Shown here piece by piece: positions 35,901 to 43,564 of a stretch of DNA of 64,000 nt. Origin of the DNA: M3007 sp041736625 (GTDB taxonomy: Bacteria; Bacteroidota; Bacteroidia; Chitinophagales; Saprospiraceae). The stretch's first letter is position 1. Every line of letters begins with the position of its first letter. The DNA lies in assembly GCA_041736625.1 (NCBI GenBank), contig JBGSTG010000087.1, forward strand, positions 62,001 to 126,000, in the 5' to 3' direction. Under the pieces are notes generated by a model. That model was not told where the DNA came from. It saw nothing but the letters and a program-made list of their open reading frames with translations, and did no database searches. Made by a program: the position numbers and the translations under genes.

Positions 35901-38069
35901 CTGAGTGAAGGCCAATATGCGGTTGTGGTGACGGACGCCAACGGATGCCCCATTACTTGCGATTTCCGCATCACCCCGGAAATTTGCGAGACGGTCATCG
36001 GGAATATGTCCGACGCCTTGCTGGAAAACTGCGGCCCTGGCTGCCTGGAGGCTACCTACGATGCGCTGGGGCAGTTCCTCGATCCCGACGATGTGCTGCA
36101 ATTTATCCTGCACGAGGGTAGTGGCGCGCAGATCGTCAACGAGATTGCCCGAAGCAACCAGCCGGAATTCTGCTTCGATCCGGCAACCATGCAATACGGA
36201 ACGACGTACTACATCGCCGCTGTGGCCGGCGATAACGACGGAAACGGAAACGTAGCGCTAAACGACTATTGCACCGTTATTGCCGCCGGAACGCCCATTT
36301 TGTTCAAAGAAATTCCGGTGCCGGTCATCGCACCGCCTGGAAACCTGAACTGCGTGGTGGATGCGGTAACGCTGTCGGGTAGTTCTTCCATAAACGCGAC
36401 CTTTTCCTGGACCACCGGAAACGGAACGCTGGCTGGCGACCCGTCGCAGGCTTCTGTGCAGGCAACTTCAGAGGGCACATACACCCTGACGCTGGATGCC
36501 AACGGTTGTACTGCCGCCACAGCTGTACTGGTAAATGATTTCACCAATCAACCCACGGCTACTGTTATTGCCAGCCCGGACGACGTACTGGACTGCAAGA
36601 TCAACGAGATCATCCTGGCCGGCACCATCGAAGGCTCACTGGACGCCAACGCCATCTGGCTGAGCGGGGGCATGGTCTTCGCCAACGGTACGACGGTGAC
36701 CATCGACACCCCGGGCGCCTATGTCTTTGTGATTTTGGACACCATCTCGCTTTGTACCGACACGGCGTTCGTGGATATTGACGAAGACCAGGCCTTCCCC
36801 CCGCTGTTCATCAACCCGCCTGCTATTTTATCGTGCACGAATACCAGCATTACGCTGAGCGGCGGATCGCCCATCCCGGGTGTCACCTTCAACTGGGTAC
36901 AAGTGATCGGGACGGACACTGTGCCGGTCGGGAGTGGCCCGTCCGTACCCGTGACACAGCCGGGCACGTATGTGTTGATCGGGGTCGACCCGGTCAACAA
37001 TTGCAACAACAGCACGGAAGTGGCGGTGATAGCCGTACTCGATGCGCCGGTAGCGGATGCCGGGCAGGGATTCACCATTGCGTGTTTCGGTGAAACGGAA
37101 TTGCTCGACGGGACCGCTTCGACCGGAGAACCCGGACTGCTGTTTATGTGGTCCTCTGCCGACGGAATCGTTGCCTCCGGCGCCGGCACGGCCACCCCGA
37201 CCATCAGTCAGCCCGGCACCTACACGTTGGTGGTAACCAACCCCGGCAACGGCTGCACGGATGTTGCGGAGGTGGTAATCCCGCCCGACGCCCCAATTGC
37301 GATTTTAGAGGTAATCCAGCCGCCGTGTGAAGGCGATAAGGGCGTCATCCGGATCGACACGTTTATCGGTGGCAAGCCACCTGTGCAATATTCCTTTGAC
37401 GGAGGGGTAACCTTCACGCAGGCCACCGTCTTCAACAACCTGAGTGCGGGGGTCTACTCAATCCTGGCGGTCGACGCCATTGGTTGCAGCGCAACGGTTG
37501 AGGCAACTATTGTAGATGCGCAACCGTTCCTGCTAACGCTGGATCCGCGGGTTTACCTTAAACTGGGTGACAGCTACCTGATCAACACCGTTTCAACCAT
37601 TCAGGCAAACCTTATCGGCAGTATACAGTGGACACCGTCAACCGGACTGAGTTGCGACACCTGCCTGAACCCACTGGCCACTCCGCCACGCACACAGCAA
37701 TACCGGGTGGTGGCCGTCAGTCAGGCCGGCTGCCGCGCAGAGGCCGGCATATTGCTCATCGTGGACAGGGATATCGACGTATATGTGCCCAACGTTTTTT
37801 CTCCCAACAATGACGGCGAGAACGACTGGTTTACCGTTTACGCCAACCCAAAGCATGTGATCAACATAAAGGCGCTCCAGATTTTTGACCGATGGGGCAA
37901 TATGGTCTTCCAACGTACTGACTTTCCGCCCAACCAAAATGAAATGGGCTGGGATGGATCTCATCGGGGCGATGCAATGAACCCGGCTGTTTTCGTTTGG
38001 TACGCCGAACTGGAACTGGCCGACGGAACCGTAGAGCTGTTCAAAGGAGACGTTACCCTGACCCGTTAG
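29952..38069 (+). CDS. Giant SprB-repeat adhesin with T9SS type B (CHU_C) sorting domain
   Basis: The 2705-residue product has a signal peptide ending near LLFAQ (residue 22), a Cys-rich N-terminal domain (about 23-170), a PKD-like segment (about 175-345), then 22 SprB-type repeats of about 60-65 residues (350-2000), four PKD/Ig-like domains with paired Cys, one more SprB-like unit and a gliding-motility C-terminal domain (VPNVFSPNNDGENDWF, then IFDRWGNMVF) that directs T9SS export. Each SprB repeat has the core PYTYxWSNGATTxDLxNLxxGxY. Two types alternate: one with GANGC at the end and GG before PYTY, the other with SAGGxC and TPxxTY. SprB adhesins move along the surface in gliding cells. 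The DNA is uninterrupted and has normal local codon use. Confidence 0.93.
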   Translation: MKYFYILLPVLLVLQGGLLFAQPCPPVGFPDPGNTCPEAPILCENLDGYCATINNNNGPQPFPGCSGQWTLNNDEWFAFFAGTTEIVIEVTPSNCSQGPGQEGLQGGIYAGCPPGVQIMDLQCSCTQNPFILESDDYVVGQVYWFVLDGCGGNVCDYSIEVLEGSTVSVPPADPGPITGPTTVCQNTTNNYSITPPNAATVYIWTLTPSNLGTINGSTNSVNVNWGNMAGTAELCVQVGNLCDTNPTLSCQMIDIQPVPTATLSGSGIICESEPEPVDLTITFTGDPPWEFIYRRNGVPQPPIVTSDNPYILTVTQPGTYTLQSVLSDDGNCPGTVSGSVTINQVVINPTAVVTNAVCGQSNGAINLSVTGGNTPYTYVWDNGPTTQDQSNLPAGSYTVTITDANGCTESLVVTVADDPFPFTITGNTTPNTTCLPGGNGDIDITVNPANTYTYIWSNGATTPDLTDVPPGSYTVTVTFGVNCTQEATFDIEDEPNEPNINTSFVGTTCDLSNGSVSISVTGGVPPYTILWGGGQTTSTISNIPAGSYSVTVTGANACTAEATIDVPNNNPPFNVNAVVAPNTTCLPGGNGAINITVTPANTYTFTWSHGPTTEDVNNLPPGSYTVTVSAGGSCTDEFSFDIPDEPNEPVVNGNPTQSTCDLANGSITTSISSSFPPYTYLWDNGANTPNLNNLLAGTYTVTVTGANGCSTVQSFTVDNNNPPFNINANIQPNTSCLPPGNGSITVTVTPANTYTYTWSSGQTTPGINNQPPGSYTVTVSAGGSCTDEATFDIPDEPNEPIIFIDETPSTCELSNGAINITVSGGVTPYTYNWSNGATTQDLSGILAGPYSLTVTGANGCTAVDFVDLTNNNIAIDINGTVTPNTNCLTNGNGSIVIAVQPQPGAYTYTWNTGATTQNINGLSPGSYSVTVSLGGACTAEASFDVPDEPFTPELSFVATDPNCGLSNGNINLTVNAGLPPYTYLWSSGQTTQDINNQPPGFYFVTVTGANGCTSVDGIELTNQVIDITVLEDVFNQTSCVTNNGRINLFVTPSNATFLWSNGATTPNLINIPAGVYSVTVSAGGDCTQTLTYVVGDDREYPSIIGDLTNATCGFSNGSIFTLVSGAPGPYSYNWSPSGSGPDRENIPAGNYSVTVTSSLGCTATELFAIENEPILINIAGFPADNISCTTPNGFIDIDVDPPGTYTYAWSNGRTTQDINNLPAGVYTVTVTRGTCSATATFEVFNQLSLPNANTAPSPATCGQSNGGVALSANGGFPPYTYLWTGGATTQNLNNVPPGTYNVTVTDFYGCTTTATATVPNSFITPNIAGQSAPNTSCTAPNGSINITATPAGLAFVYAWSNMSSSEDPGNLAPGTYTVTVSVGTGCTSSATFTVTDSTSLPVIDAVVTPSICSQSDGGINLSISGGTGPYTFNWSNMASSEDLTNILAGNYTVTVTDATGCTADSLFNVPNNSSTFSISGVATPVTSCTTINGAIDLTVTPAGPYTYQWSNMATTQDLANLPPGTYDVTVVETGTCAASASFVIADNRTYPAANTNVTPEICGLTNGSIDLTVTGGATPYTYMWSNAAGTEDLTGIDAGPYTVTVTGANRCTGTATANVPEEFIVFALSGNPVPNSSCVAANGSIDLVVTPSGTYTYNWSNAAATQDLNNITGGTYSVTVSAGGTCTNTATFTVSSTIPAPVISESVAPEVCGQGNGSINLSVGGGAGPYGFIWSNAAVTEDLSGLLAGAYAVTVTGANGCSTTENYTVPTSTIIPVINSAITANTSCTAPNGAVNLAVTPTNLTYQYNWSGGQNTPAVSGLPVGTYSVTVNGGGACTATADFVVPDNRDVPVIDGQITNVLCFGDLTGAIEQNVTGGTPPFSFNWSPSITGNPEDPAGLAAGVYQVTITDPLGCTATQTYAITQPATAVSLVCVQTATVTFPGLSDGIATLTISGGTPPYVVSTTPGATQSGVQPGDLVFNSLSEGQYAVVVTDANGCPITCDFRITPEICETVIGNMSDALLENCGPGCLEATYDALGQFLDPDDVLQFILHEGSGAQIVNEIARSNQPEFCFDPATMQYGTTYYIAAVAGDNDGNGNVALNDYCTVIAAGTPILFKEIPVPVIAPPGNLNCVVDAVTLSGSSSINATFSWTTGNGTLAGDPSQASVQATSEGTYTLTLDANGCTAATAVLVNDFTNQPTATVIASPDDVLDCKINEIILAGTIEGSLDANAIWLSGGMVFANGTTVTIDTPGAYVFVILDTISLCTDTAFVDIDEDQAFPPLFINPPAILSCTNTSITLSGGSPIPGVTFNWVQVIGTDTVPVGSGPSVPVTQPGTYVLIGVDPVNNCNNSTEVAVIAVLDAPVADAGQGFTIACFGETELLDGTASTGEPGLLFMWSSADGIVASGAGTATPTISQPGTYTLVVTNPGNGCTDVAEVVIPPDAPIAILEVIQPPCEGDKGVIRIDTFIGGKPPVQYSFDGGVTFTQATVFNNLSAGVYSILAVDAIGCSATVEATIVDAQPFLLTLDPRVYLKLGDSYLINTVSTIQANLIGSIQWTPSTGLSCDTCLNPLATPPRTQQYRVVAVSQAGCRAEAGILLIVDRDIDVYVPNVFSPNNDGENDWFTVYANPKHVINIKALQIFDRWGNMVFQRTDFPPNQNEMGWDGSHRGDAMNPAVFVWYAELELADGTVELFKGDVTLTR

Positions 38070-38071
38070 CC

Positions 38072-38124
38072 AAAAAAAAGCCAGGCTGAATGGTTGCTGT
38101 AAAAAGCATCCACCAGCCTGGCTT
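38072..38124. terminator. Intrinsic terminator between convergent units
   Basis: AAGCCAGGCT (38078-38087) pairs with AGCCTGGCTT (38115-38124); an inner imperfect stem (TGGTTGCT with AGCATCCA) extends it. Eight A at 38072-38079 give a T tract on the minus strand, so it mainly ends leftward transcription. It lies three bases after the adhesin stop. Confidence 0.75.
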
Positions 38125-38220
38125 AAACTCGGGTTATACATACAGGCTCGCTAAATAAAAAATGGTTTTTTGGGGTTAGGTTAAATGGGCACAGGGTGCA
38201 ACTGTCGACTCATTTGGTCT
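38072..38220 (-). ncRNA. Candidate small RNA downstream of the two-component operon
   Basis: A promoter-like element at 38227-38274 points left, and the next signal in that direction is the terminator at 38072-38124. The transcript would be about 145 nt and lies outside any supported gene. Part of it could be only the 3' leader of an unseen peptide: a short frame begins at ATG near 38141 but runs into the adhesin gene and looks random. The call rests on the promoter match and terminator spacing, not on a known RNA family. Confidence 0.4.
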
Positions 38221-38226
38221 TCGACA

Positions 38227-38274
38227 CAAAGGTCGGCGTATTAAACGAGCGTGTCAATCACCAATAATGGGGAT
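38227..38274 (-). promoter_or_regulatory. Promoter/operator element, copy B
   Basis: On the minus strand: ATCCCCATTATTGGTGAT, then TTG (38255-38257), 20 bases, then GACCTTTG (38227-38234), one base off TAnnTTTG. The same block with the same spacing precedes the kinase operon at 42367-42415. Confidence 0.5.
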
Positions 38275-38289
38275 GCCGCTGTGTGCAAT

Positions 38290-38907
38290 TCAGGAAACCA
38301 GTCTCTCCCGGATCGCTTTTGCAACTGCTTCTGTGGCACAGTTCACGTGCAGTTTCAGGTACACATTTTTCAGGTGAGTTGTCACCGTTTCCTTACTGAT
38401 ACCCAGTTTTTCGGCAATGGCCTTGTAGGTGAATCCATCGGTGAGGGCCTGCAGCACTTCCTTTTCACGGGAGGTTAATCCGTAATTTTGCACGCTTCGG
38501 AAGGTGTGCAGCACCATGCGCGCAATGCCGGGAGACATGGGCGCTCCGCCATAGTGGATGTCTTGCAGGGCTTCCAAGAGTCTGGCCGGAGGCGTCTTTT
38601 TGAGCAAATAACCATCCGCCCCGGCCTTTAAGCAAGCAAAAAGCCGGTCATTGTCGTCAAAAACCGTGTGCATCAGTATTTTGATTTCCGGATGCTCCGC
38701 TTTGATGATCTCTACTCCCTGGATACCATCTACGTCGGGCATATCTATATCCATCAGGACAATTTCCGGCTTGAGGGAGCCGACTTCCGACGCCACGTTC
38801 CGGCAATTGGGATAGGCGCCCAGCACGTTGAAGCCCGGCGTACCGCCGATCAGCAGGGCCAGCGATTGCCGCAGGTTGTCGTCGTCTTCGTAGATCAGAA
38901 TATCCAT
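38290..38907 (-). CDS. LuxR/NarL-family response regulator
   Basis: The 205-residue product has a receiver domain (residues 1-120) with EDDD near the start, the phospho-acceptor Asp53 in VLMDIDMPDVDG and LLKKTPP near residue 107, then a LuxR helix-turn-helix (LTSREKEVLQAL, then YKAIAEKLGISKETVTTHLK). It is the DNA-binding partner of the kinase encoded 54 bases upstream on the same strand. The target may include the repeated CCCCA-N4-TGG element found before the operon and just downstream of this gene, an inference from position. Confidence 0.92.
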   Translation of the reverse strand: MDILIYEDDDNLRQSLALLIGGTPGFNVLGAYPNCRNVASEVGSLKPEIVLMDIDMPDVDGIQGVEIIKAEHPEIKILMHTVFDDNDRLFACLKAGADGYLLKKTPPARLLEALQDIHYGGAPMSPGIARMVLHTFRSVQNYGLTSREKEVLQALTDGFTYKAIAEKLGISKETVTTHLKNVYLKLHVNCATEAVAKAIRERLVS

Positions 38908-38961
38908 GGTATGCGTATGAGGAGGAATATACCGTGAAGATAAAGCGCCGGAGCATAGCCG

Positions 38962-41900
38962 TCAATCCCCATTTTCGGTGAGGGGAAACGAAAGCGAAAC
39001 GACCGTGCCTTTGCCGGGCTCGGATTGCAGCGACATTTTCCCTTTCAACGCCTGGGCGCGATCTGCCATGGTTTTGAGGCCGTTGCTGGCGCTTCGGGCG
39101 CTCTCGACGTCGAATCCGACGCCGTTGTCCGATACGGTGAAGGTGAGCATGCCGTTTTCGCACACAATTTGCATCGAAGCCCGGGTACACCGGGCGTATT
39201 TAGCCAGGTTATTGATCGCCTCTTTGGCAAACAAATAAAACGCCCGCCTTCTCTCCATACCCAATTTTAGCCCCTGGGTGTTTGAGGGCAGGGTGATTTC
39301 CCCGGCAATGTCTTTCGCTTCGAACACTTCCGACGTAAACCTGCGTATTCGGGCCAAAACGCGATCCAGCGGGTCGTTTTGCGGGTTAATACTCCAAATA
39401 ATATCGTCCAGCGATTCGGCGCTGTGGCCGACCTCCTCATCAATCCTGTCCAGGAAGGTGACGACCTCCGAATTCGGGTCGGTGCGCTGCCGAACGAGGG
39501 TGTTCAGGATGCGCACATTGCTCAGGGCGGCACCGATGTCGTCGTGCAGATCGGCGGAGATGCGGTTGCGCAGGCGCGCTTCCCGGAGCATTTGTTGGGC
39601 GTAATAACGGGCGATCCCAAAACCAATCATCAGGAGGGCAATGATGGCCACGACGTAGGGCCACCACTGTTCCTGTAATTTTTTGTCGACCGTTATGTTC
39701 AGGTAAATCGGCTCAGACGCTATCCCCTCCGAATTGATGCCGATCACTTCGAGGGTGTGTTTGCCGGCGGCCAGGTTCGGGTATCGGATGCGCTCCCCGT
39801 TTTGTGCGCTAACCCATTCCTTTTCGTGGGGCAGCATTCGGTACTGGAAGCTGGTTTGGGCCGGGTCGCCGAAGTCCAGTACAGCTACATCGAAGGACAC
39901 GGTTCGTTCATTTTTGGACAGGCGGATGGCTTTCACCGCTGCAATGTTGGTGCTGCCGGTCTCCTGGCACACCGGTTTTTGGGGCTTGTCGTTCACGAGC
40001 AGGGTGCTCAGGAAAACTTCCGGCTTTAAGGTGTCTGGAACTACTGCGTAAGGATTAAAAATGTTAAACCCGTACTGGCTACCCATCCAGTATTGATCTG
40101 GAGCGGACGCGATAAGGGTCTGTCCGGGTAAGTTGAGGGATAAAAGCCCGTCGAAAAGGCCATAGCGGGTCGTAATATGGTTTACCGGGTGGTGGCTGAT
40201 CAGTCCGCGAGCCGTTCCGAGCCACAGTTTACCGGTTGAATCCTGCAGGATAGAGTACACATGGGGTTGGGTCAACCCATCCTGAACGCTTATGGGCTGA
40301 ATTTCAAGTTTCCGGGTATCCAGGAACGCGAGTCCGGCCGAACTGCATATCCAAATCCCCGGATTTTGGGATGCTGCGGGATAAAAACGATGCACATCGG
40401 CGTTAAAAGGGATGATTTTATGCACCTTGAAGGGCTCTTTGGGTGAAATCACCCAGATGTCTTGCAGGCCCTCTGATGCATACACGTATCCTTGTGCATC
40501 CTGAAAAAGCATGGGAAATGACAGCGAGGTTTCATCAGCCGGTGTGTCCAACGAAACCTGGGAAAGGGTTTTTCCGTCCCAGATCAGCAGCCCCTGCTCA
40601 TCGGCAGAGAAAAGCAGACGACCGTCGGCCAGGTGAATCCCGTGCAAAAAAAATCCGTCGGCAATTTTTTTAAAATGAAGGGAGGCGCGCGTGCTTCGGT
40701 ACAACCCGTCGAAACAGAGGGCCCATATCTCGTTTTCTTTTCCCGGGAGCAGGTAATAGATTTCCGTGTTCAGACCGGTGTACGATCGTTTTTGGAAAGA
40801 CCATCGGGTATGCGGCGGTTCGGGTGCAGGCGAAAAGTACAACGTGCTGTTTTTGGTCAGGCACCAGGCGTTCCCCAGTTCATCTTTGGCCAGCACCTCC
40901 GGGACGAATGCGTTGTCGGGGCGCCCCCCTGCCTGAACAATGATCTGGTTGAATTTTATCTTATCCGGCCGGCAAAAACTGATTCCCTGAGAAAACATGG
41001 AGAGCCAAACCGTGCCGTATTGATCAATATTGATCTTGTGTACAGAGTTTGAATTGAATCCGGTTTTGCCATTCGTTTGAAAAACGGATTGTATCCATTG
41101 TCCGGACTTCAGATCGAATGCGCACAGCCCCCCCGCCCTGTAGGAAGCCAGCAGAAATTTTTCCTTCCAGACGGCGACATCCAGGAACCTTGTGTTGCCG
41201 GAAGAATATTTCAGCAACTTTCCTGTTTGCGAGTTGAAGGAGAACAAACCTTCATGGGCGGCAATCCAGACCGAGGTATCCTGAATGGTTATGTTCAGGG
41301 GATTCAGCGTTGGTTCTCCCGGACGTTGTCCTGAAAAATGGTGCTCAACAGAGACCAGTTGACGCCCGGAGAATCGGTAGAGCTGCAATCCGGTTAAATT
41401 GTGACAAAAGCCTGCTATCGCCGTCAGTTGTTTCAGGTCGTCGTAAATGGGGTACAGCCGGGTTTCACCGTTCAGGGGAATGTTGTCCTGAGGATTTACG
41501 GTTCGGTTTTTTCGATCAAAAAAGTACAGCTTTTTCCTGTCGACCGTGAGGGCAAGTCCCAGGTTGGGATCATCAAAAGCGACATGGAAGCCGTTCTGCC
41601 CCAGTTCAACCGGCAGGGGGATGCGTTGGAAGTGGTTGTGCTTCCGGATATAACAAACCAGCGCGGTGTACGTGCTGAACCAGATGTTACCGTCCGCATC
41701 CTCAAAGAAGTTGCTTTGAATAATGTTGTCCGGTAAAGACAGCGAGTCGCCTTCGATGTGTTTATACACGCGCGTTTTATTGCCGTCGAAAAAGACCAAT
41801 CCGTCGCTCGAACTAATCCAAATCCCCCCTTTACTGTCGGCGTAAATCCACTCGTTGAACATTTCAGGCAGGCCACTGGTCTGATCCAGCAGGTTCATGT

Positions 41901-42051
41901 GCATCAGGGCCGGTTGGGCCATACCTTCCCCACTCCACACGGAAACCATGGTGAAAAGCAGGACAGGGAGGAGGAAATGACGAGCAAGGCGATGGCTCGC
42001 AGCCATCGCCTTGCTTGCCTGTTTCTCGCCAAAAGGTATGCCGATTGTCAT
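38962..42051 (-). CDS. Two-component sensor histidine kinase with propeller sensor domain
   Basis: The 1029-residue product has an N-terminal signal segment (ARHFLLPVLLFTMVSVWS), a periplasmic two-component-regulator propeller made of WxSxxxGLxxFD-type blades (for example GGIWISSSDGLVFFDG), a Y_Y_Y domain (FQYRMLPHEKEW, GKHTLEVIG), one membrane helix near residues 785-808, a HisKA_3 dimerisation domain with His836 in DLHDDIGAALSN, and an HATPase domain with SDNGVGFD. It should phosphorylate the response regulator next door. The ATG at 42051 was chosen because it lies four bases after the small upstream gene; another ATG at 42006 is inside a palindrome and would shorten the N-region by 15 residues. 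Confidence 0.9.
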   Translation of the reverse strand: MTIGIPFGEKQASKAMAASHRLARHFLLPVLLFTMVSVWSGEGMAQPALMHMNLLDQTSGLPEMFNEWIYADSKGGIWISSSDGLVFFDGNKTRVYKHIEGDSLSLPDNIIQSNFFEDADGNIWFSTYTALVCYIRKHNHFQRIPLPVELGQNGFHVAFDDPNLGLALTVDRKKLYFFDRKNRTVNPQDNIPLNGETRLYPIYDDLKQLTAIAGFCHNLTGLQLYRFSGRQLVSVEHHFSGQRPGEPTLNPLNITIQDTSVWIAAHEGLFSFNSQTGKLLKYSSGNTRFLDVAVWKEKFLLASYRAGGLCAFDLKSGQWIQSVFQTNGKTGFNSNSVHKINIDQYGTVWLSMFSQGISFCRPDKIKFNQIIVQAGGRPDNAFVPEVLAKDELGNAWCLTKNSTLYFSPAPEPPHTRWSFQKRSYTGLNTEIYYLLPGKENEIWALCFDGLYRSTRASLHFKKIADGFFLHGIHLADGRLLFSADEQGLLIWDGKTLSQVSLDTPADETSLSFPMLFQDAQGYVYASEGLQDIWVISPKEPFKVHKIIPFNADVHRFYPAASQNPGIWICSSAGLAFLDTRKLEIQPISVQDGLTQPHVYSILQDSTGKLWLGTARGLISHHPVNHITTRYGLFDGLLSLNLPGQTLIASAPDQYWMGSQYGFNIFNPYAVVPDTLKPEVFLSTLLVNDKPQKPVCQETGSTNIAAVKAIRLSKNERTVSFDVAVLDFGDPAQTSFQYRMLPHEKEWVSAQNGERIRYPNLAAGKHTLEVIGINSEGIASEPIYLNITVDKKLQEQWWPYVVAIIALLMIGFGIARYYAQQMLREARLRNRISADLHDDIGAALSNVRILNTLVRQRTDPNSEVVTFLDRIDEEVGHSAESLDDIIWSINPQNDPLDRVLARIRRFTSEVFEAKDIAGEITLPSNTQGLKLGMERRRAFYLFAKEAINNLAKYARCTRASMQIVCENGMLTFTVSDNGVGFDVESARSASNGLKTMADRAQALKGKMSLQSEPGKGTVVSLSFPLTENGD
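41983..42015. repeat. Perfect palindrome in the kinase signal-peptide coding region
   Basis: A 15-bp stem (AGCAAGGCGATGGCT at 41983-41997 with its complement at 42001-42015) and a CGC loop lie within the first codons of the kinase gene. A related half-site, GGCGATGGCTCGC, occurs at about 16282-16294 in another spacer. It looks like a REP-type element inserted near the gene start, and could also hinder ribosome access as an mRNA hairpin. Confidence 0.7.
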
Positions 42052-42055
42052 CCGG

Positions 42056-42340
42056 CTATACACCGGAGCGGCAATATTTCGGACAGGGGAGTGCCAATTG
42101 GTTGCCGGGCGCATTCAAGAGTGCGTTATTGCTATCCACCGCGATCATGGCGGTGCATTGGGCGTCGACGCTGCCGCCGGTTATGCCGTCAATGGTAACC
42201 AGTACGACGACGTTCACTGGTTGCACCGATGCTGCATTTGTCTGTGCCAAAAGGGTCTGCAAGTCGCCGTTAAAGTAGTCCACAGACTCTCCGCTCCCGT
42301 TTCCGGAAAATTTGACCTGACTAACGGATACAATGGCCAT
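42056..42340 (-). CDS. Small hypothetical protein, first gene of the two-component operon
   Basis: The 94-residue product begins MAIVSVSQVKFSGNG and is rich in Val, Ser and Asn, with a likely all-beta middle (VNVVVLVTIDGITGGS) and a C-terminal CPKYC pair. There is no signal peptide or membrane helix. I do not recognise the family. It lies directly after a near-consensus promoter and four bases before the kinase start, so it is probably translated with the kinase. The strong promoter and tight spacing support it as a real gene; no homologue evidence is available here. Confidence 0.6.
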   Translation of the reverse strand: MAIVSVSQVKFSGNGSGESVDYFNGDLQTLLAQTNAASVQPVNVVVLVTIDGITGGSVDAQCTAMIAVDSNNALLNAPGNQLALPCPKYCRSGV

Positions 42341-42366
42341 GTATTTGGGTCTTAGGTTTGTTTCGG

Positions 42367-42415
42367 CAAATATAAGGGTACAGATCGGCCTTGTCAATCA
42401 CCATTTATGGGGATA
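42367..42415 (-). promoter_or_regulatory. Promoter/operator element of the two-component operon, copy A
   Basis: On the minus strand: ATCCCCATAAATGGTGAT, then TTG (42395-42397), 20 bases, then TATATTTG (42367-42374), an exact TAnnTTTG. CCAT-AA-ATGG is a small palindrome abutting the -33 box and may bind the operon's own regulator. Confidence 0.7.
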
Positions 42416-42427
42416 CGCATTGGCCGG

Positions 42428-43510
42428 CTAAAAGGACCAGCCCGCCCGGAAGTCCAGGAAATCCGCCACATGACCGTGCGCTTTGAGGGCGATACCGGCG
42501 TTGAAACGGGGCGTAAACCGGTAAACCAGGTTGTATCGCTGGTACACATCGGCGGTTTGCACCCCTTTGTTGAACAGGTACACGCCAAATTGTTGGCCAA
42601 AGACGGTACGACCGAGCAGGAATTCGTGGCCTGCGGCCAATCCCAATTTTTGGGGATTCTCATCGATTCCGGCCTGTTCCATGTAGTAGGCATCCCCGTT
42701 GTCGTACATCCACTCGACGCCGGCGGTCAGCGCGTCGATGCGGGCGATCTGCCGGCTGTATTTGAGTTCGACGCCGGGGCTGAACAGGTATAATTTGCTA
42801 CGGGGTTCCTGGAATGCCATGAACCAGGTGAGGTCGAGCCGTGTCTCGGGGTCCCGGGTTTCGCGCCAGTTGCGTTTCACGCGGTCGGCAAACGCCGGCG
42901 GTGAAAAGTAGCGCGTAGCGCCGATGGCGGCGGTGGGCCAGTTGATGCCCTTGTTGGGTTCGCGAATGCCACCGTTGGAGAAGTGGTTGTACACGGCGGT
43001 GAGGTCGAGCAGCCACTGGTCTCCCAATCGAATGTGCATGTTGGCCCCCAGTTGGAGGGGAAAGGCCACATAGGTGCTGTAACTCAGGTTGAACGGGTTT
43101 TCTACTTCGTCGTACGGCATGTTCTGGTACGATAAACCAAAAGCAGCCCGAATGGAGAACCCGACAGGCTTTCGGGCGCCAAATACCGGTTCAACATAAA
43201 ACATACCGGTGACGCCTTCGCCGAGCACCTCGTCGTCGTAATCCCAGACGGTCAGGGCCACACCCATTTTGGGGTAGCAGTTGCACGATTCCCAGGCGCG
43301 CTCCGAAAGCTTATGCCACGCCAGGTCGAACTCCAGCCCGACGGGATAGGAATTTTTAACAGGAACAAGGTCTTTGCTGTGAATGAGCACAAATCCGGCG
43401 TGCGCCCGAACACCGAACAGGAGGGCGCTGCGGGTGCTGTCCGACTGTACATGGGCGGCAGCCGGAGCGGCTGTGGCCAGACACAGGATCGCAAACAAAA
43501 GGATACGCAT
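42428..43510 (-). CDS. Acyloxyacyl hydrolase (PagL-like lipid A 3-O-deacylase)
   Basis: The 360-residue product has a signal peptide (residues 1-20, ending PAAAH) and a barrel-forming body ending in Trp-Ser-Phe. The PagL signature is present as YNHFSNGGIREPNKGIN (residues about 166-182), which supplies the catalytic His and Ser. PagL removes the 3-O acyl chain of lipid A in the outer membrane. The length is greater than that of PagL itself because of an extra C-terminal half, as in Bacteroidota homologues. The two adjacent ATGs at 43510 and 43513 are both possible. It is divergent from the RND gene across a palindrome. Confidence 0.82.
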   Translation of the reverse strand: MRILLFAILCLATAAPAAAHVQSDSTRSALLFGVRAHAGFVLIHSKDLVPVKNSYPVGLEFDLAWHKLSERAWESCNCYPKMGVALTVWDYDDEVLGEGVTGMFYVEPVFGARKPVGFSIRAAFGLSYQNMPYDEVENPFNLSYSTYVAFPLQLGANMHIRLGDQWLLDLTAVYNHFSNGGIREPNKGINWPTAAIGATRYFSPPAFADRVKRNWRETRDPETRLDLTWFMAFQEPRSKLYLFSPGVELKYSRQIARIDALTAGVEWMYDNGDAYYMEQAGIDENPQKLGLAAGHEFLLGRTVFGQQFGVYLFNKGVQTADVYQRYNLVYRFTPRFNAGIALKAHGHVADFLDFRAGWSF

Positions 43511-43564
43511 CATGATGGTGAAGGGCATTTTAAGGCAAAGTTAATAGCATTGCTTGTATTTTAT

